Positions 1 through 9,500 of a stretch of DNA of 64,000 nt are shown piece after piece. Under the pieces are notes generated by a model, which was not told the DNA's origin, did no database searches, and was given only the letters and a program-made list of their open reading frames with translations. The first letter of the stretch is position 1. The number at the start of each line of letters is the position of its first letter. Source of the DNA: Manihot esculenta (taxonomy: Eukaryota; Streptophyta; Magnoliopsida; Malpighiales; Euphorbiaceae); NCBI RefSeq assembly GCF_001659605.2, contig NC_035164.2:20058000-20121999 (forward strand), given 5' to 3'. Position numbers and translations under genes: made by a program.

Positions 1-438
1 AAGAGTTATGCAGACATCCGCAGAAGACTAGTAGAGTTTCAGGAGGGGGATCTGGTCTTGCTTAAGGTGTCTCCAATGAAAGGAGTGGTTAGGTTCGGGA
101 AGAAAGGTAAGCTAGCCCCACGATACATCGGACCCTTTGAAGTCCTGCAAAGGATTGGGAATGTGTCGTACAAGCTGGACTTGCCTGCTTCAATAGAAAG
201 AATCCATCCGGTTTTCCATGTTTCCATGCTGAGGAAGTTTGTGTCAGATCCGAGCAAGGTTCTTAGTGAGCCTGATGTGGAGGTCCAAGAGGATCTCACC
301 TATGTTGAACAGCCAGTACGGATCATAGACACCCAGATTAGAAAGTTAAGAAACAAGGAAATCCCGATGGTGAAAGTCCTATGGAACCACCACAACTTGG
401 AAGAATGCACTTGGGAGACACGGGAGTCCATACTCTAG
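1..438 (+). CDS. Integrase C-terminus and chromodomain of Tekay pol (partial)
   Basis: The reading frame is open from base 1. It encodes the integrase C-terminal GPY/F module (core [19 protein letters not shown]) and then a chromodomain-like tail ending in [15 protein letters not shown]. In chromoviruses this tail is thought to guide integration to heterochromatin. The protein aligns residue for residue with the end of the E2 pol. It stops at a TAG (436-438) where E2 has a CAG codon, so about seven C-terminal residues are lost; the ancestral stop would be near 457-459. A 5' start cannot be judged because the window begins inside the gene. Confidence 0.9.
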   Translation, partial: KSYADIRRRLVEFQEGDLVLLKVSPMKGVVRFGKKGKLAPRYIGPFEVLQRIGNVSYKLDLPASIERIHPVFHVSMLRKFVSDPSKVLSEPDVEVQEDLTYVEQPVRIIDTQIRKLRNKEIPMVKVLWNHHNLEECTWETRESIL

Positions 439-520
439 CAGTACCCTCATCTCTTTTAAGGTTAGATTTCTTTGTGTTTGTATGAATGTTATGATGTATG
501 CTATGCATGTGTTAGTTGAG

Positions 521-542
521 GAACATTCGGGGACGAATGTTC
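521..542 (+). other. Perfect hairpin between pol and the polypurine tract
   Basis: A 9-bp perfect stem (GAACATTCG with CGAATGTTC) closes a GGGA loop immediately before the polypurine tract. The same hairpin is at the equivalent place in E3 (40152-40173, perfect) and, with a shortened stem, in E2 (34067-34082). Confidence 0.8.
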
Positions 543-544
543 TT

Positions 545-557
545 AAGGGGGGGAGAA
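545..557 (+). other. Polypurine tract of M0
   Basis: An A/G-only run with seven consecutive G residues directly abuts the 3' LTR start at 558. This is the expected plus-strand DNA priming site for reverse transcription. Confidence 0.85.
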
Positions 558-884
558 TGTAATACCCGGCTAGACTCCGGTATCGGAATTCCTACCGTCC
601 GGTGGAATCTCAGATGTCGGAAGCCTCTAGTAGGGTAGAAACATATTTTCATAAAATGTTTTAAGGTATTTCATGATTTTAAGTATAAAAATTAATGAGT
701 TTTTAAGCTAATGTTAGGTTTTAAATGATTTATGAACAATGTGGCATGGTTGAGTATGCTTGAAGTGTTGTAGTTGGGGTATTTGATGTTTTGAGGCCCC
801 TAGGAACTTGTATGCATGATTTGAGAGTTAGGAGGCAAATGTACATAGAGGAGCCAAAGTTTCTGCCCTTTGGCAGAAACCAGG

Positions 885-1124
885 TTCGGCAGCCGAAGGG
901 AGTTTCGGCCACCGAACATGGCTTGAGAGGCAGCTTTAGGCTGCCGAAGCTTGCCCCCGAAAGTTGGAGTTCCGGCTCTGTCCGAGACTTTCGGCCGCCG
1001 AAGGTGCCGCCGAACATGCATGAGTTTCGTCTCTGTCTGGGAGTTTCGGCCGCCGAAGGTGCCGCCGAACCTGCCTGACTTTCGTCTCTGGAGGGACTTC
1101 CGACCGCCGAAGGTGCCGCCGAAA
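885..1124. repeat. Cluster of TTCGGC-N-GCCGAA palindromes (M0 LTR)
   Basis: At least five intact or one-mismatch copies of a 13-bp odd palindrome lie here (for example 885-897), with half sites (GCCGCCGAA) between them. They are interleaved with the phrase TTTCGTCTCTGG. Translated frames give repetitive peptides such as FGGTFGGR; these are a by-product of the repeat, not genes. Confidence 0.85.
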
Positions 1125-1541
1125 GTGCCCTGTCCAGCCTTTTCTTGCATGCTTCCTAGGAGTATTTTGAGGTGTTTTTAGGAGGTTTTTGGGGGTATGT
1201 TTAGAGTTATGTTCTTGTTGTTTGGTGCCTCATTTGAGTCCACCTGTGTAGGTTCGGACCCGAGGAACCGAGACCCCCGGTTATGAGATAGTCGTTCCGA
1301 GTTCGTTGTAAAGCTTCAGTCACCAGGTGAGTGGAACAACCCCTTAAGTTTTTAAAGTAAAATAAATGAATAAATGAATGAATCACAAAGCATTGCCCAT
1401 GCATCATTATGCCATGTAATATTTCAGGATGTTTGCATTAGAATTCACGAATATGCTGCATTGCATAAATTGATGTTGATGTGGATGGTTGTTGGGTGAT
1501 CCATAGTCCTCTGATGTTATGTTATGATGATATGTTATGGA

Positions 1542-1680
1542 AGACCAGCGAGGCCCATTCTACGCCCCTGGCACTATGTAAGAGAAAGACCAGCGAGGCC
1601 CATTCTACGCCCCTGGCACTTTAGAATGTTATGTTATGTAAGAGAAAGACCAGTGAGGCCCATTCTACGCCCCTGGCATT
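1542..1680 (+). repeat. LTR minisatellite, three units
   Basis: Three copies of a unit beginning AGACCAG start at 1542, 1587 and 1647, each containing the core CATTCTACGCCCCTGGCA. Related subrepeats lie at the same relative place in every Tekay LTR in the window, reading as the complement in elements on the minus strand. Confidence 0.85.
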
Positions 1681-1802
1681 TGGAGATGTTGAGGACTAAT
1701 GGTGACAATACCATCCTTTATGTGATTACCTGTGATGTGTTGCATTTCATGAAAGCATGAATAAGAAAAAGAAAGAAAAAGTTAAATAATATGATAAAAT
1801 AA

Positions 1803-1825
1803 ATTAATAATAATAATAATAATAA
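1803..1825. repeat. AAT microsatellite
   Basis: A run of about seven AAT/TAA triplets lies within the M0 LTR, in a purine- and AT-rich patch. Confidence 0.8.
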
Positions 1826-2399
1826 AATGAATAATAATATACCTAAAAATGGAGGAATTAAAACAAATGTTTTTAGTTTCTGCTCATTGGGCTTTATAGC
1901 TCACCCCCTCTCCCCTAACCCCAGTCTTGCAGGTGCAGAGTAGATAGAGAGAAGTCAACAGAGTAAGAGAAGTTTATGTAATAGCTTAGCTGTGGACATG
2001 GTTTATTGGTAATGTAAAAGTATGAGATGTAATGTAATGTAAGTTTGTCAGTGTGCTTGACTAGAGTCTGTTGTATTCCCTGAACACATGGTCTTGTATG
2101 AGATATAATGTTTTTATGATGCCTATGTAATCCAAGCCTATGTTATGTTATGTTACCCCATTGGAGTATTTGATGAGGACTTCAATGAGAGGTTTAGGTT
2201 ATGTTTGTGCATGCACAGGTTAGGCTTGGCAAAGAAATGTTGAAGGAAAGAAAAGTTTTAATTTTTTTATGTATGTTGTTGACCATGTATGGGATTAAAC
2301 AGGTTCACAGGATGTATGTTTGGCTTGCTACGGGTTCTGGCGGCCTTAAGCCGACCCGAATCCTAGCGCCGGTAGCGGTCCGGTTTCCGGGGCGTTACA

Positions 2400-3225
2400 C
2401 CCATCCTGCAAACTCGTTTGCAAACTCTTCCTAAGACATACTGTCCACCCTCGGGTTCACATAATTCTTAAACCACTCTCGTGCCTTCTTGCACTTAAGC
2501 GTGAACCCAGCCATCTAAATGGATCTACTATCATCAGCTCCAATCTCATCTGTGATCACCTTGACCCTCTCAAGATACACAAACGGGTCATCCCCTTTTT
2601 CATACTGAGGAGCACCCAGCTTCATGTAGTCGGTCATCTTGACCTTGCTCCCACCAGATGAGCTAGGCTTAGATACTGAGGTTTCTGGAACTGTGGATTC
2701 TACTGGTGGAGGAGGAGGAGCAGCATCCCCTGGGATAGGGTTTGCTGGATTTGGATAGTAGGGTGGAGGTGGGTACATGGGGTACTGTAGGTATGGTGGG
2801 TAGTAAGATGGGTATGGTATGTGAGAAGGGTAAGGATTAAAGCTGGGGTAATCCGATGTACCTCCCATCGAATACCCGGGATTTTGAGAAAAGGGTGGAT
2901 AGTGAGGTGGCTGAACAAATCCCGAGGCCTGGGTGCCTCCTTGGGACTCTCCCATTCCCTCTTCCGACATGCTCACTCCTAAACTGCCATCCCTCCTCTG
3001 GTCCACATCCATCTCATCCCCCATATCCTCTGACATTCCTCCCTGAACTGTTCCCCTCACTGATCTGCTCCTTCCCATATCCAAAGACCTTCTAGGGTCT
3101 CTAACTGCTCTTTCTCTGCTGGACCTACTAGACATTGCCCTAGGCAATGCTGGAGGACGGGCGCTCATGCCCTCATCCTCAGGTGGTACTCCAGTCAATC
3201 GTGCAGATCGACGAGTTCCTCTCAT
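2400..3225 (-). pseudogene. Gag of Tekay element M1, truncated by M0
   Basis: The start is chosen at 3225 (MRGTRRSARLTG) because E2 gag begins the same way. An N-terminal arginine- and serine-rich region and a tyrosine/proline-rich tract (around 2740-2860) precede the capsid-like Retrotrans_gag domain. A TAG at 2515-2517 replaces the CAG found in E3 at this position, and the frame then continues (MAGFTLKCKKAREW) to the M0 junction at 2399. The rest of gag and all of pol must lie left of M0, outside the window. Gag would form the virus-like particle; this copy is broken. Confidence 0.9.
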
Positions 3226-3481
3226 CCTGTTTTCTGAAAAACAGTACACATCACATAAACGTTAGCATCAAATGGTTCATGTGGGCACACATGAACCCGC
3301 ATCACATACATATCATTCATATCATAGCATTATTGCGAATGTATATAATCATGGCATTTCACATCATCATACAAGACAGGACTCCACATCCTATCCTAGT
3401 GGACATGACCTTTCCTATTGTGCTTGACCTTCTATAACATCTATGAGCCCGACACTCTAGGTCCGACCATATGAACCTAGG

Positions 3482-3493
3482 GCTTTGATACCA
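3482..3493 (-). other. Primer binding site of M1 (tRNA-iMet type)
   Basis: On the minus strand this reads TGGTATCAAAGC, one base from the initiator-methionine tRNA complement TGGTATCAGAGC. It starts three bases inside the 5' LTR edge at 3497. It sets the orientation of M1 as minus. Confidence 0.85.
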
Positions 3494-4654
3494 TTTTGTA
3501 ACGACCCGAAAATCGGACCGTTACCGGCGCTAGGATTCAGGTCGGCTTAAGGCTGCCGGGACCCATAGCAAGCCTGACATACAACCTGTAAAACTGTGTA
3601 ATCCCATACATGATCAAGAATATACATAAAAATTTGAACTTTTTTTTTCTTTTACCAAGCTCAACCTGTGCATGCACATAAACATATACATAAACATAAA
3701 CATAAACCCCACACTGGAGCTCTCATCAAATGCTCCAATGGGGCATTTCATCATACACGAGCTTGGTGGAACATAAACATCATGAAACATAGATCATGTA
3801 TACAAAAGGGATCACCATACACATAGGGTCAAGCACAACCTCTAATCCTCAATATCATTATTTTTACATAACATAACTATTCATAACTTTACATCATTTT
3901 ACAATTTATCATGTCCACAGTCTATCTATTACATACTCATGACTTCCTCCATCTTAACTTCACTGTCTAGCCCGTACCTGCAACCCTGGGGGATTAGGGA
4001 AAAGGATGAGCTACTAGAGCCCAGTGAGCAGAATAATAAAACATTTAAAATACATGCTATCATGGAATGCATCACATCACAGGTAAATCACATCACGGAT
4101 GGTATTGTCACCAATAGTCCTTTACATTCCAAAGTGCCGGGACGTAGAATGGGTCAACCGGTCTTTCTCTTAAACATATCATATCATAACATTTCCAAAG
4201 TGCCGGGATGTAGAATGGGTCAACCGGTCTTTCTCTTACATAGTATCATCATCATATCATATCATATGAGGACTAAAGGGTCATCCAATAACCAATCCAC
4301 ATCAACATCATAGAATGCAATGCAACATATTCGTGAATTCTAATGCAAACAACCTAAATCATCACATGGCATTCATGATGCATGAACATGCTCAAAACTT
4401 TATAATTGATTTGCTTTAAAACGTAAAGGTTTATTCTACTCACCTCAGCTAGCTCTGACAATGACTGAAGCAGCTGACTCACTGCTGGGGTCCTCGGTTC
4501 CTCGGGTCCGAACCTACACAGGTGGACTCAAATGAGGGACCAACCAACTAGAACATAACTCTAAAAACATCCCCCAAAAACCCCCTAAAAATACCTCAAA
4601 ACAATCATGCAAAACATGCAAAGGAAGGCTGAACAGGGCACTTTCAGCGGCAGG

Positions 4655-4868
4655 TTCGGCGGCCGAAAGTCCCTCCAAAGCCGAAAGTCAGGCAGGTTCG
4701 GCGGCACCTTCGACGACCGAAACTCCCAGACAGAGGCGAAACTCATGCATGTTCGGCAGCCGAAACTACCCTCCAGAGACGAAAGTCCTCTTTCGAAGGC
4801 AGGCTTCAGCAGCCGAAAGGCTTGTCTCCCAGGTAAGTTCGGCGGCCGAAAGTCCTTCAGCTGCCGAA
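4655..4868. repeat. Palindrome cluster, downstream group of M1 LTR
   Basis: Copies and near copies of TTCGGC-N-GCCGAA occur at 4655-4667, around 4751, around 4838 and at 4856-4868, with half sites between them. In the M1 transcription direction they lie downstream of the TATA box and of the splice-donor-like site. Confidence 0.8.
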
Positions 4869-5639
4869 CCTGGTTTCTGCCAAAAGGGCAGAAACTCGGC
4901 TCCTCATGCACATTTGCCTCCCAAAACCTTCAATCATGCATATAACTCAACCAAAACATGCATAAACACATACATAAGCTCCTAGGGGCTTCAAACTATC
5001 AAAAACCCCAACTACAACACATCAAGCATGTAACGACCCCAAAATGGACCGTCACCGGCGCTAGGATTCAGGTCGACTTAAGGCCGCCAGAACCCGTAGC
5101 AAGCCTGCTATACTCTCTGTGTACCTGTGAATCTCATACATGATCATACATTTTCTGTGAAAATAAAAACAACTATGTTCTGAACCAAAGCTTAACCTGT
5201 GCATGCACTATCTCTGTACTCTGTACCCCTGACTAGAGCTTGCTCTAGATGGGTTAACTCATACCTGTTAAGCTTGGTTTTGCACATACTCTGTAAAACA
5301 TATACATATACAGATCATGTACATAACACAAGATTTACAACACAAAATACAAAATAACTAAGTCAAGCACAACTTTAAACGCAACTAGTACATCTCTTTA
5401 ATATTACATGTCCACTCTAAGCTATTACACAACTCTTTTCTCTTCCTGTACTCTGCTGATTCCCATTGTTCACTGTATACTGAACCTGCAAGACTGGGGT
5501 TAAGAGAGTGGGATGAGCTCTATAGCCCAGTGAGTAGAACAGTAAAACATATCATTTAAACATGACCTTATGGAATGCATCATAACACAGACAATCCACA
5601 GCAAGGGTAAACCTGTCACCAAATAGTCCCAGTATCTCA

Positions 5640-5825
5640 TACCAGGGCATAGTCAAAGGCACCTGGATTTCCTGTCTCATATATGTATATGTGTATATAA
5701 CACCTGTACTTACCATTACTAGGGCGTAGTCAAAGGCTCCTGGACTTTACTATACCTGCCAGGGCGTAGTCAGAGGCTCCTGGACTTCTATACCTACCAT
5801 GGCATAGTCAGAGGCTCCTGGACTT
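5640..5825 (-). repeat. LTR minisatellite of S1
   Basis: Three to four units carry the core CCAGGGCGTAGTCAAAGGC followed by TCCTGGAC. They are the complement of the threefold unit in the two E2 LTRs (28087-28196 and 35604-35714). Confidence 0.8.
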
Positions 5826-6210
5826 ATCTCAGTGACTATTGGATCATTCAGCATTCACCCACATCAACAAATAACAATGCAATGCAACATATTCGTGGAT
5901 TCTAATGCAATTAACCTACGGCATAACCATGATGCATGCAATATGCTAAAAACATTCCATTTCTCCATGAAAAGAATTAAGTTTAGTTCCACTCACCTCT
6001 GGCTATCTGGACTGACTCTGCAGGCTCGGTAATCTCGGGCGCAGTACTCACTGCTGCTCTCTCTGGTTCCTCTGGTCTGTGTAAGCACAGATAAACTCAA
6101 ATGAGGGACCAAACTAGCTTATGACTAACTCTATTAAACTCCCCAAGAATCCCCTTAAACTCACTCAAACATCCATGCAAAGCATGCAAAGGAAGGCTGG
6201 ACAGAACACT

Positions 6211-6494
6211 TTCGGCGGCAGGTTCGGCGGCCGAAAGTCCTCTCCAGAGACGAAACTCATGCACCTTCGGCGGTCGAATCTCACCTTTCGGCAGTCGAAC
6301 CCTTTCGGGGGCAAGTTTTGGGGGCTGAAAGGCACTCCAGAGATGAAAGTCTCTAACCTTCGGCGGCACCTTCGGCGGCCGAACTCCCCTCCAGAGCCAA
6401 AAGTCCAAAGGCTCGGGGCAAGCTTGGGCAGCCGAAGTCACCTCCTCTCACCTCCTCAGGGGTTCGGCGGCCGAATGTACCTTCAGCTGCCGAA
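6211..6494. repeat. Palindrome cluster, downstream group of S1
   Basis: Many TTCGGC-N-GCCGAA copies and half sites are interleaved with CTCCAGAGACGAAA. This group corresponds to 27421-27697 in E2. Confidence 0.8.
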
Positions 6495-6770
6495 CCTGAG
6501 TTCATCAGCAGGGCAGAAACTTGCCCTGCCTCTTGCCAAATGCATAAAACTCCCCCAAATGCAAACACCTCACTTCCTCAGCTTGCATACACCTAAGTAT
6601 ATGCTCAAAGGGGTCAAACACTACCTAAAAACCCCAACAACACAAAACACAACACATAAACAAGCTTTGCTCACAAAATCATCAAAAACTCTCTTTTAAC
6701 CCTATTCATGCAACTCTACCCAAAACCTTCTAAAACCTTCAGAAAACATGAAAACAAGCTCAGGATCTTC

Positions 6771-6780
6771 ACTTACCTCT
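6771..6780 (-). promoter_or_regulatory. Splice-donor-like site in S1
   Basis: The minus strand reads AGAGGTAAGT, a full plant 5' splice consensus, about 240 bases downstream of the TATA box at 7011-7020. The same site recurs in M1 (near 7420), S2 (near 37650), E3 (near 39575 and 45710) and E2 (27135-27142 and the matching 3' LTR site). Confidence 0.5.
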
Positions 6781-7010
6781 TGAAACCAAGAAGATGAACG
6801 ATCCTAACGTGGAGTTTTGGAGCAACTCTCCTTCAAACTCTCCAAACTTCAAAATCTCAAGTTTTAGCTCAAAACCTTCAAAAAACCATAAAAATCAATC
6901 AAATCTTTGCATGATTTGATGAAAACATGAAGAAAACTGAAAAAGGACAGGGTCTCACCTCAGAAAGTGAAAGAAAACGGCAAGAGTTATCCTTTCAACA
7001 GACTGAGGGC

Positions 7011-7020
7011 CTTTTATAGG
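7011..7020 (-). promoter_or_regulatory. TATA box of S1 LTR
   Basis: The minus strand reads CCTATAAAAG within a block, GGCCAGCCACCTATAAAAGG, that also occurs in M1, S2 and E3. A palindrome group (7038-7106) lies just upstream. Confidence 0.65.
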
Positions 7021-7037
7021 TGGCTGGCCAGACCACC

Positions 7038-7106
7038 TTCGGCGGCCATACGTGAAACCGAAAGCCATGCATGTTCGGCGACCGAATGTCTCCTTCGACG
7101 GCCGAA
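7038..7106. repeat. Palindrome cluster, upstream group of S1
   Basis: One copy has a single mismatch (7074-7086), one has another single mismatch (7094-7106), and a half site lies nearest the TATA box. Confidence 0.75.
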
Positions 7107-7657
7107 CCTGGCTTTTCTGCCTTGGTTCTTTTCTTTCAAAAACTCTTTTCATTTCAACTTTAACACATTAAAACATACTCTAGTACTGTAGAAAACCATA
7201 AATCTTACCCTTCTAAAGATTCCAACATCCTGGATTCCACCGGACGACAGGAATTCCGATGCCGGACTCTCGCCGGATATTACAAAGCAACTACAAACAT
7301 CATACATTGCTCAAAAACTTAACATAACCCATAAAACCAACCAAAACCTACACATGTATTTCTACCCCAAGAATCAACTTAAAACTTGTTTAAAACATAT
7401 AGTGAGCTCAAGATCGGCCTTTACCTCTTGAAGATCGAGAGGAAAATGACCCTAGCTCGGAGATGGGAGAGATTGAGTTTCTTGAACCTCAAAGCTCCAA
7501 AACTTGCTTTATACTCAAAAATCTTCAAAACAAAGTGAAAACTTGTGAAAATCGTGAAAGATTTGAAGGAAGAAACTCAAGATCGGTGAGGGACGGCGGA
7601 GAGCTCACCTTGGCCGAAAATGGGGAGAAAAGCTCGCCTATTTTCGGCTAAGGGACC

Positions 7658-7667
7658 CTTATATAGG
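7658..7667 (-). promoter_or_regulatory. TATA box of M1 LTR
   Basis: The minus strand reads CCTATATAAG in the conserved GGCCAGCCAC context. It sits immediately downstream (minus strand) of the palindrome group at 7684-7866. Confidence 0.65.
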
Positions 7668-7683
7668 TGGCTGGCCAGGCCAC

Positions 7684-7866
7684 ATTCGGGAGCCGAACAT
7701 GCCTCCGCATGCATGCCATGTTCGGCGGCCGAACATAAGGTTCGGCGGCCGAACATAAGGTTCGACAGCCGAACCTGAACTTCCCTCACTTATGCTTTTG
7801 GGGGCCTAAAGCACTCCCGAAGCGCATGCATGTTCGGCGGCCGAACTTGAGGTTCGGCGGCTGAAC
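7684..7866. repeat. Palindrome cluster, upstream group of M1 LTR
   Basis: Six copies or near copies of TTCGGC-N-GCCGAA lie here. Two are consecutive perfect copies 19 bp apart, joined by CATAAGG. Confidence 0.8.
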
Positions 7867-8169
7867 CTGGGTCTTCCTCCAAGATCATTTTCAAGCAAAA
7901 ACTCATTTTCTTTCTTGATTAAAAACATAAAACACATTAAAACATTTTATGAAAACATGCTTTTACCCTTCTAGAGGTCTCCGACACCCGAGATTCCACC
8001 GGACTGTAGGAATTCCGATATTGGAGTCTAGTTTGGTATTACAAGGCCAGCCAGAAAGGTGAAGGAAGCCAAAAGGAGCCAAAGCTGAAAGCACCAGTCT
8101 GCTACATTCAACAGATGGATTGCGACCAAATGCAGATGGACAGAGGACCACTCGTCCCACTTTAGACAG

Positions 8170-8462
8170 TGAAAGTCAAATCGCCCAAATAAGAGGATAA
8201 GGTAGAATTTGTTTTGCCCAAATTCAGTACCAAATTGCAGCCACCTATGGAGAAATATGAATCGGAGTTTGAAGTGCTGCCCAATCATCTCAAAAATACA
8301 AACATAAGGGCTAGAGGCACACATCACCTGAAAGAGGAGAAGCTAATCATGTTACTTCATGAGTACATGAAAGAAATAGGATGGGTTATGACCAAAACAA
8401 AAGGCGTGCTACACTTTTTACTTAATTTAGTTGGGACCCTTTTCCCTCCCCCAATTACTTGA
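8170..8462 (+). pseudogene. Remnant of Athila-like pol (protease to RT linker)
   Basis: The peptide contains SEFEVLPNHLK and then HEYMKEIGWVMTKTKG. This resembles the segment just before reverse transcriptase in Athila-lineage pol (LPxHLK ... AIGWTxADIKG). The RT that should follow is absent: the frame ends at 8460-8462 and the 3' non-coding region begins. The family-level call is moderately sure; there is no catalytic domain. Confidence 0.6.
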
Positions 8463-8587
8463 GCCTTGATCAAATGGAGAAGGTCCAGCCCGTGACCTTA
8501 AACTAGGGTGCTCACAACCACACCAGGGGAGTACTCAGTTTCCTTTGAACTTTAATTTTTCCAATACATCGAGGACAATGCATGAAT

Positions 8588-8600
8588 TAGATGTGGGGGT
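8588..8600 (+). other. Inner polypurine-like module of E6
   Basis: TAGATGTGGGGG follows GAGGACAATGCA. It is the inner of two related modules, about 0.9 kb before the outer one that abuts the LTR. Confidence 0.6.
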
Positions 8601-9484
8601 GCATATCTTTGAATCTTTATTTTTAGTCCATTTTTGCTTTAATTTTTAGTTTGAATAGCCACAGTCTGAATTTTTTTTCATTTTTGTTATTTTTGCTTTC
8701 AATACACACACATGTAGCCACAGTTTTTTTCCTTTTTTCTGTTCTGATATGCTTTACTCAAACACATAGACTATGTTGGATGAGCTTTCTTTCCATAACC
8801 CCATTGATGTGATGACTCTTTAAACCTAAGTTGAATCAATTGCAATGAGTTGTATTTATTTTTGGAAATTTCCTTTTGAATTGAATCTTTGAGCTTGCCA
8901 TGGTGAAAAATATATATTACTCATTAGAGAAAATAAATTGAAAGATGTGTGAATAACTGAACATGGATTATTTTAGCAATTGGTGTTGATTTGCCCAATT
9001 CATTGAGAAAGAAATTCAGTAAAGGCAAGGACTTCAAAAGAACAAATGAAAAACTGTTCCAATGGTCAAAAGACTATGAACAGAGCTAGTAGCCACTTGG
9101 ACAGGTGACCAACTGAGTAACTGAGGGTGGGTATCACAAATATATACCTTCACGTCAAAAGGTTGGTGACTTTTTCAAGCAAGATTAAAGTGCAAAAGGC
9201 TGAATAATGTGCTTCAAGTAAGGGCAAGTCACTCCGAAAGCTAGAAAGAGTCTTAACTGAACAAGCATATGAGCATGTATAATCTCTCTCTTGAGTAGAA
9301 CAAATACTAGCCATGGTAGGTAAAGGGAGATAAGGAAAGAAGGTGAGTAACCTTGGTGCATACATTCTTCACTGCAATGCTTAAAAGTAGGGATCTAGAG
9401 AAAGAGCTTAAGTGAAAATAAAGGATCAAGTAGCAAAGAGAGCTTGTTTGACTAAGTTTATTTGCTTGAGGACAAGCAAAAGGC

Positions 9485-9500
9485 TAGGTGTAGGGGTATT
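9485..9500 (+). other. Polypurine tract of E6
   Basis: TAGGTGTAGGGG lies directly before the LTR start at 9501. One A interrupts the G run seen in E4. Confidence 0.7.

Larger units (their letters stand above)
1..2399 (+). mobile_element. M0: 3' part of a Tekay-type Ty3/gypsy chromovirus
   Basis: The end of pol, a hairpin, a polypurine tract and a complete 3' LTR are present. The 5' part lies beyond the left window edge. The right edge cuts into the gag gene of M1, which reads on the opposite strand. The five bases after the LTR (CCCAT, 2400-2404) should be one copy of the target duplication, but the other copy is outside the window. The Tekay assignment rests on the close match of the pol C-terminus to the complete element E2 and on the TGTAATACCC / GTTACA LTR ends. 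Confidence 0.9.
558..2399 (+). repeat. 3' LTR of M0
   Basis: This 1842-bp LTR begins TGTAATACCC and ends GTTACA. Its outer blocks match those of E2, E3, M1, S1 and S2. Inside are a palindrome cluster (885-1124), a threefold minisatellite (1542-1680) and an AAT microsatellite (1803-1825). The TATA and splice-donor block seen in the other Tekay LTRs is not evident, so this LTR looks shortened in its 5' half. Confidence 0.9.
5029..7284 (-). mobile_element. S1: solo LTR of a Tekay element inside the M1 LTR
   Basis: This 2256-bp LTR ends TGTAAC / ATTACA on the plus strand and is flanked by perfect 5-bp direct repeats AAGCA (5024-5028 and 7285-7289). No internal region is present, so the element was reduced to one LTR by recombination between its two LTRs. 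It belongs to the same subfamily as E2: the same subrepeat phrase (CCAGGGCGTAGTCAAAGG) and a similar terminal block. It lies wholly within the M1 LTR and is therefore younger than M1. Confidence 0.93.
3497..8043 (-). repeat. 5' LTR of M1, split by solo LTR S1
   Basis: The LTR reads TGTAAT... from 8043 leftward and ends GTTACA at 3497. Without S1 and one target-duplication copy it is about 2286 bp. It contains a palindrome cluster at 4655-4868 and another at 7684-7866, a twofold subrepeat around 4130-4240 (core GTAGAATGGGTCAACCGG), a TATA box at 7658-7667 and a splice-donor-like site near 7420. Its outer flank (8044 onward) is the interior of E6, so M1 inserted into E6. Confidence 0.88.

Noticed and set aside
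730..1181. Open frames on both strands with FGG, RPPK and SAAE repeats, also around 4585-4985, 6097-6699, 27208-27794, 34726-35311 and 37058-37450
   Set aside because: They are translations of the palindrome clusters in LTRs. Both strands and several frames are open because the repeat lacks stops, and the reading differs between LTR copies.
1542..1680. Regular repeats with intervening sequence that look like a CRISPR array
   Set aside because: This is plant DNA, the units are tandem parts of an LTR with no unique spacers, and the same array appears in each LTR of the family.
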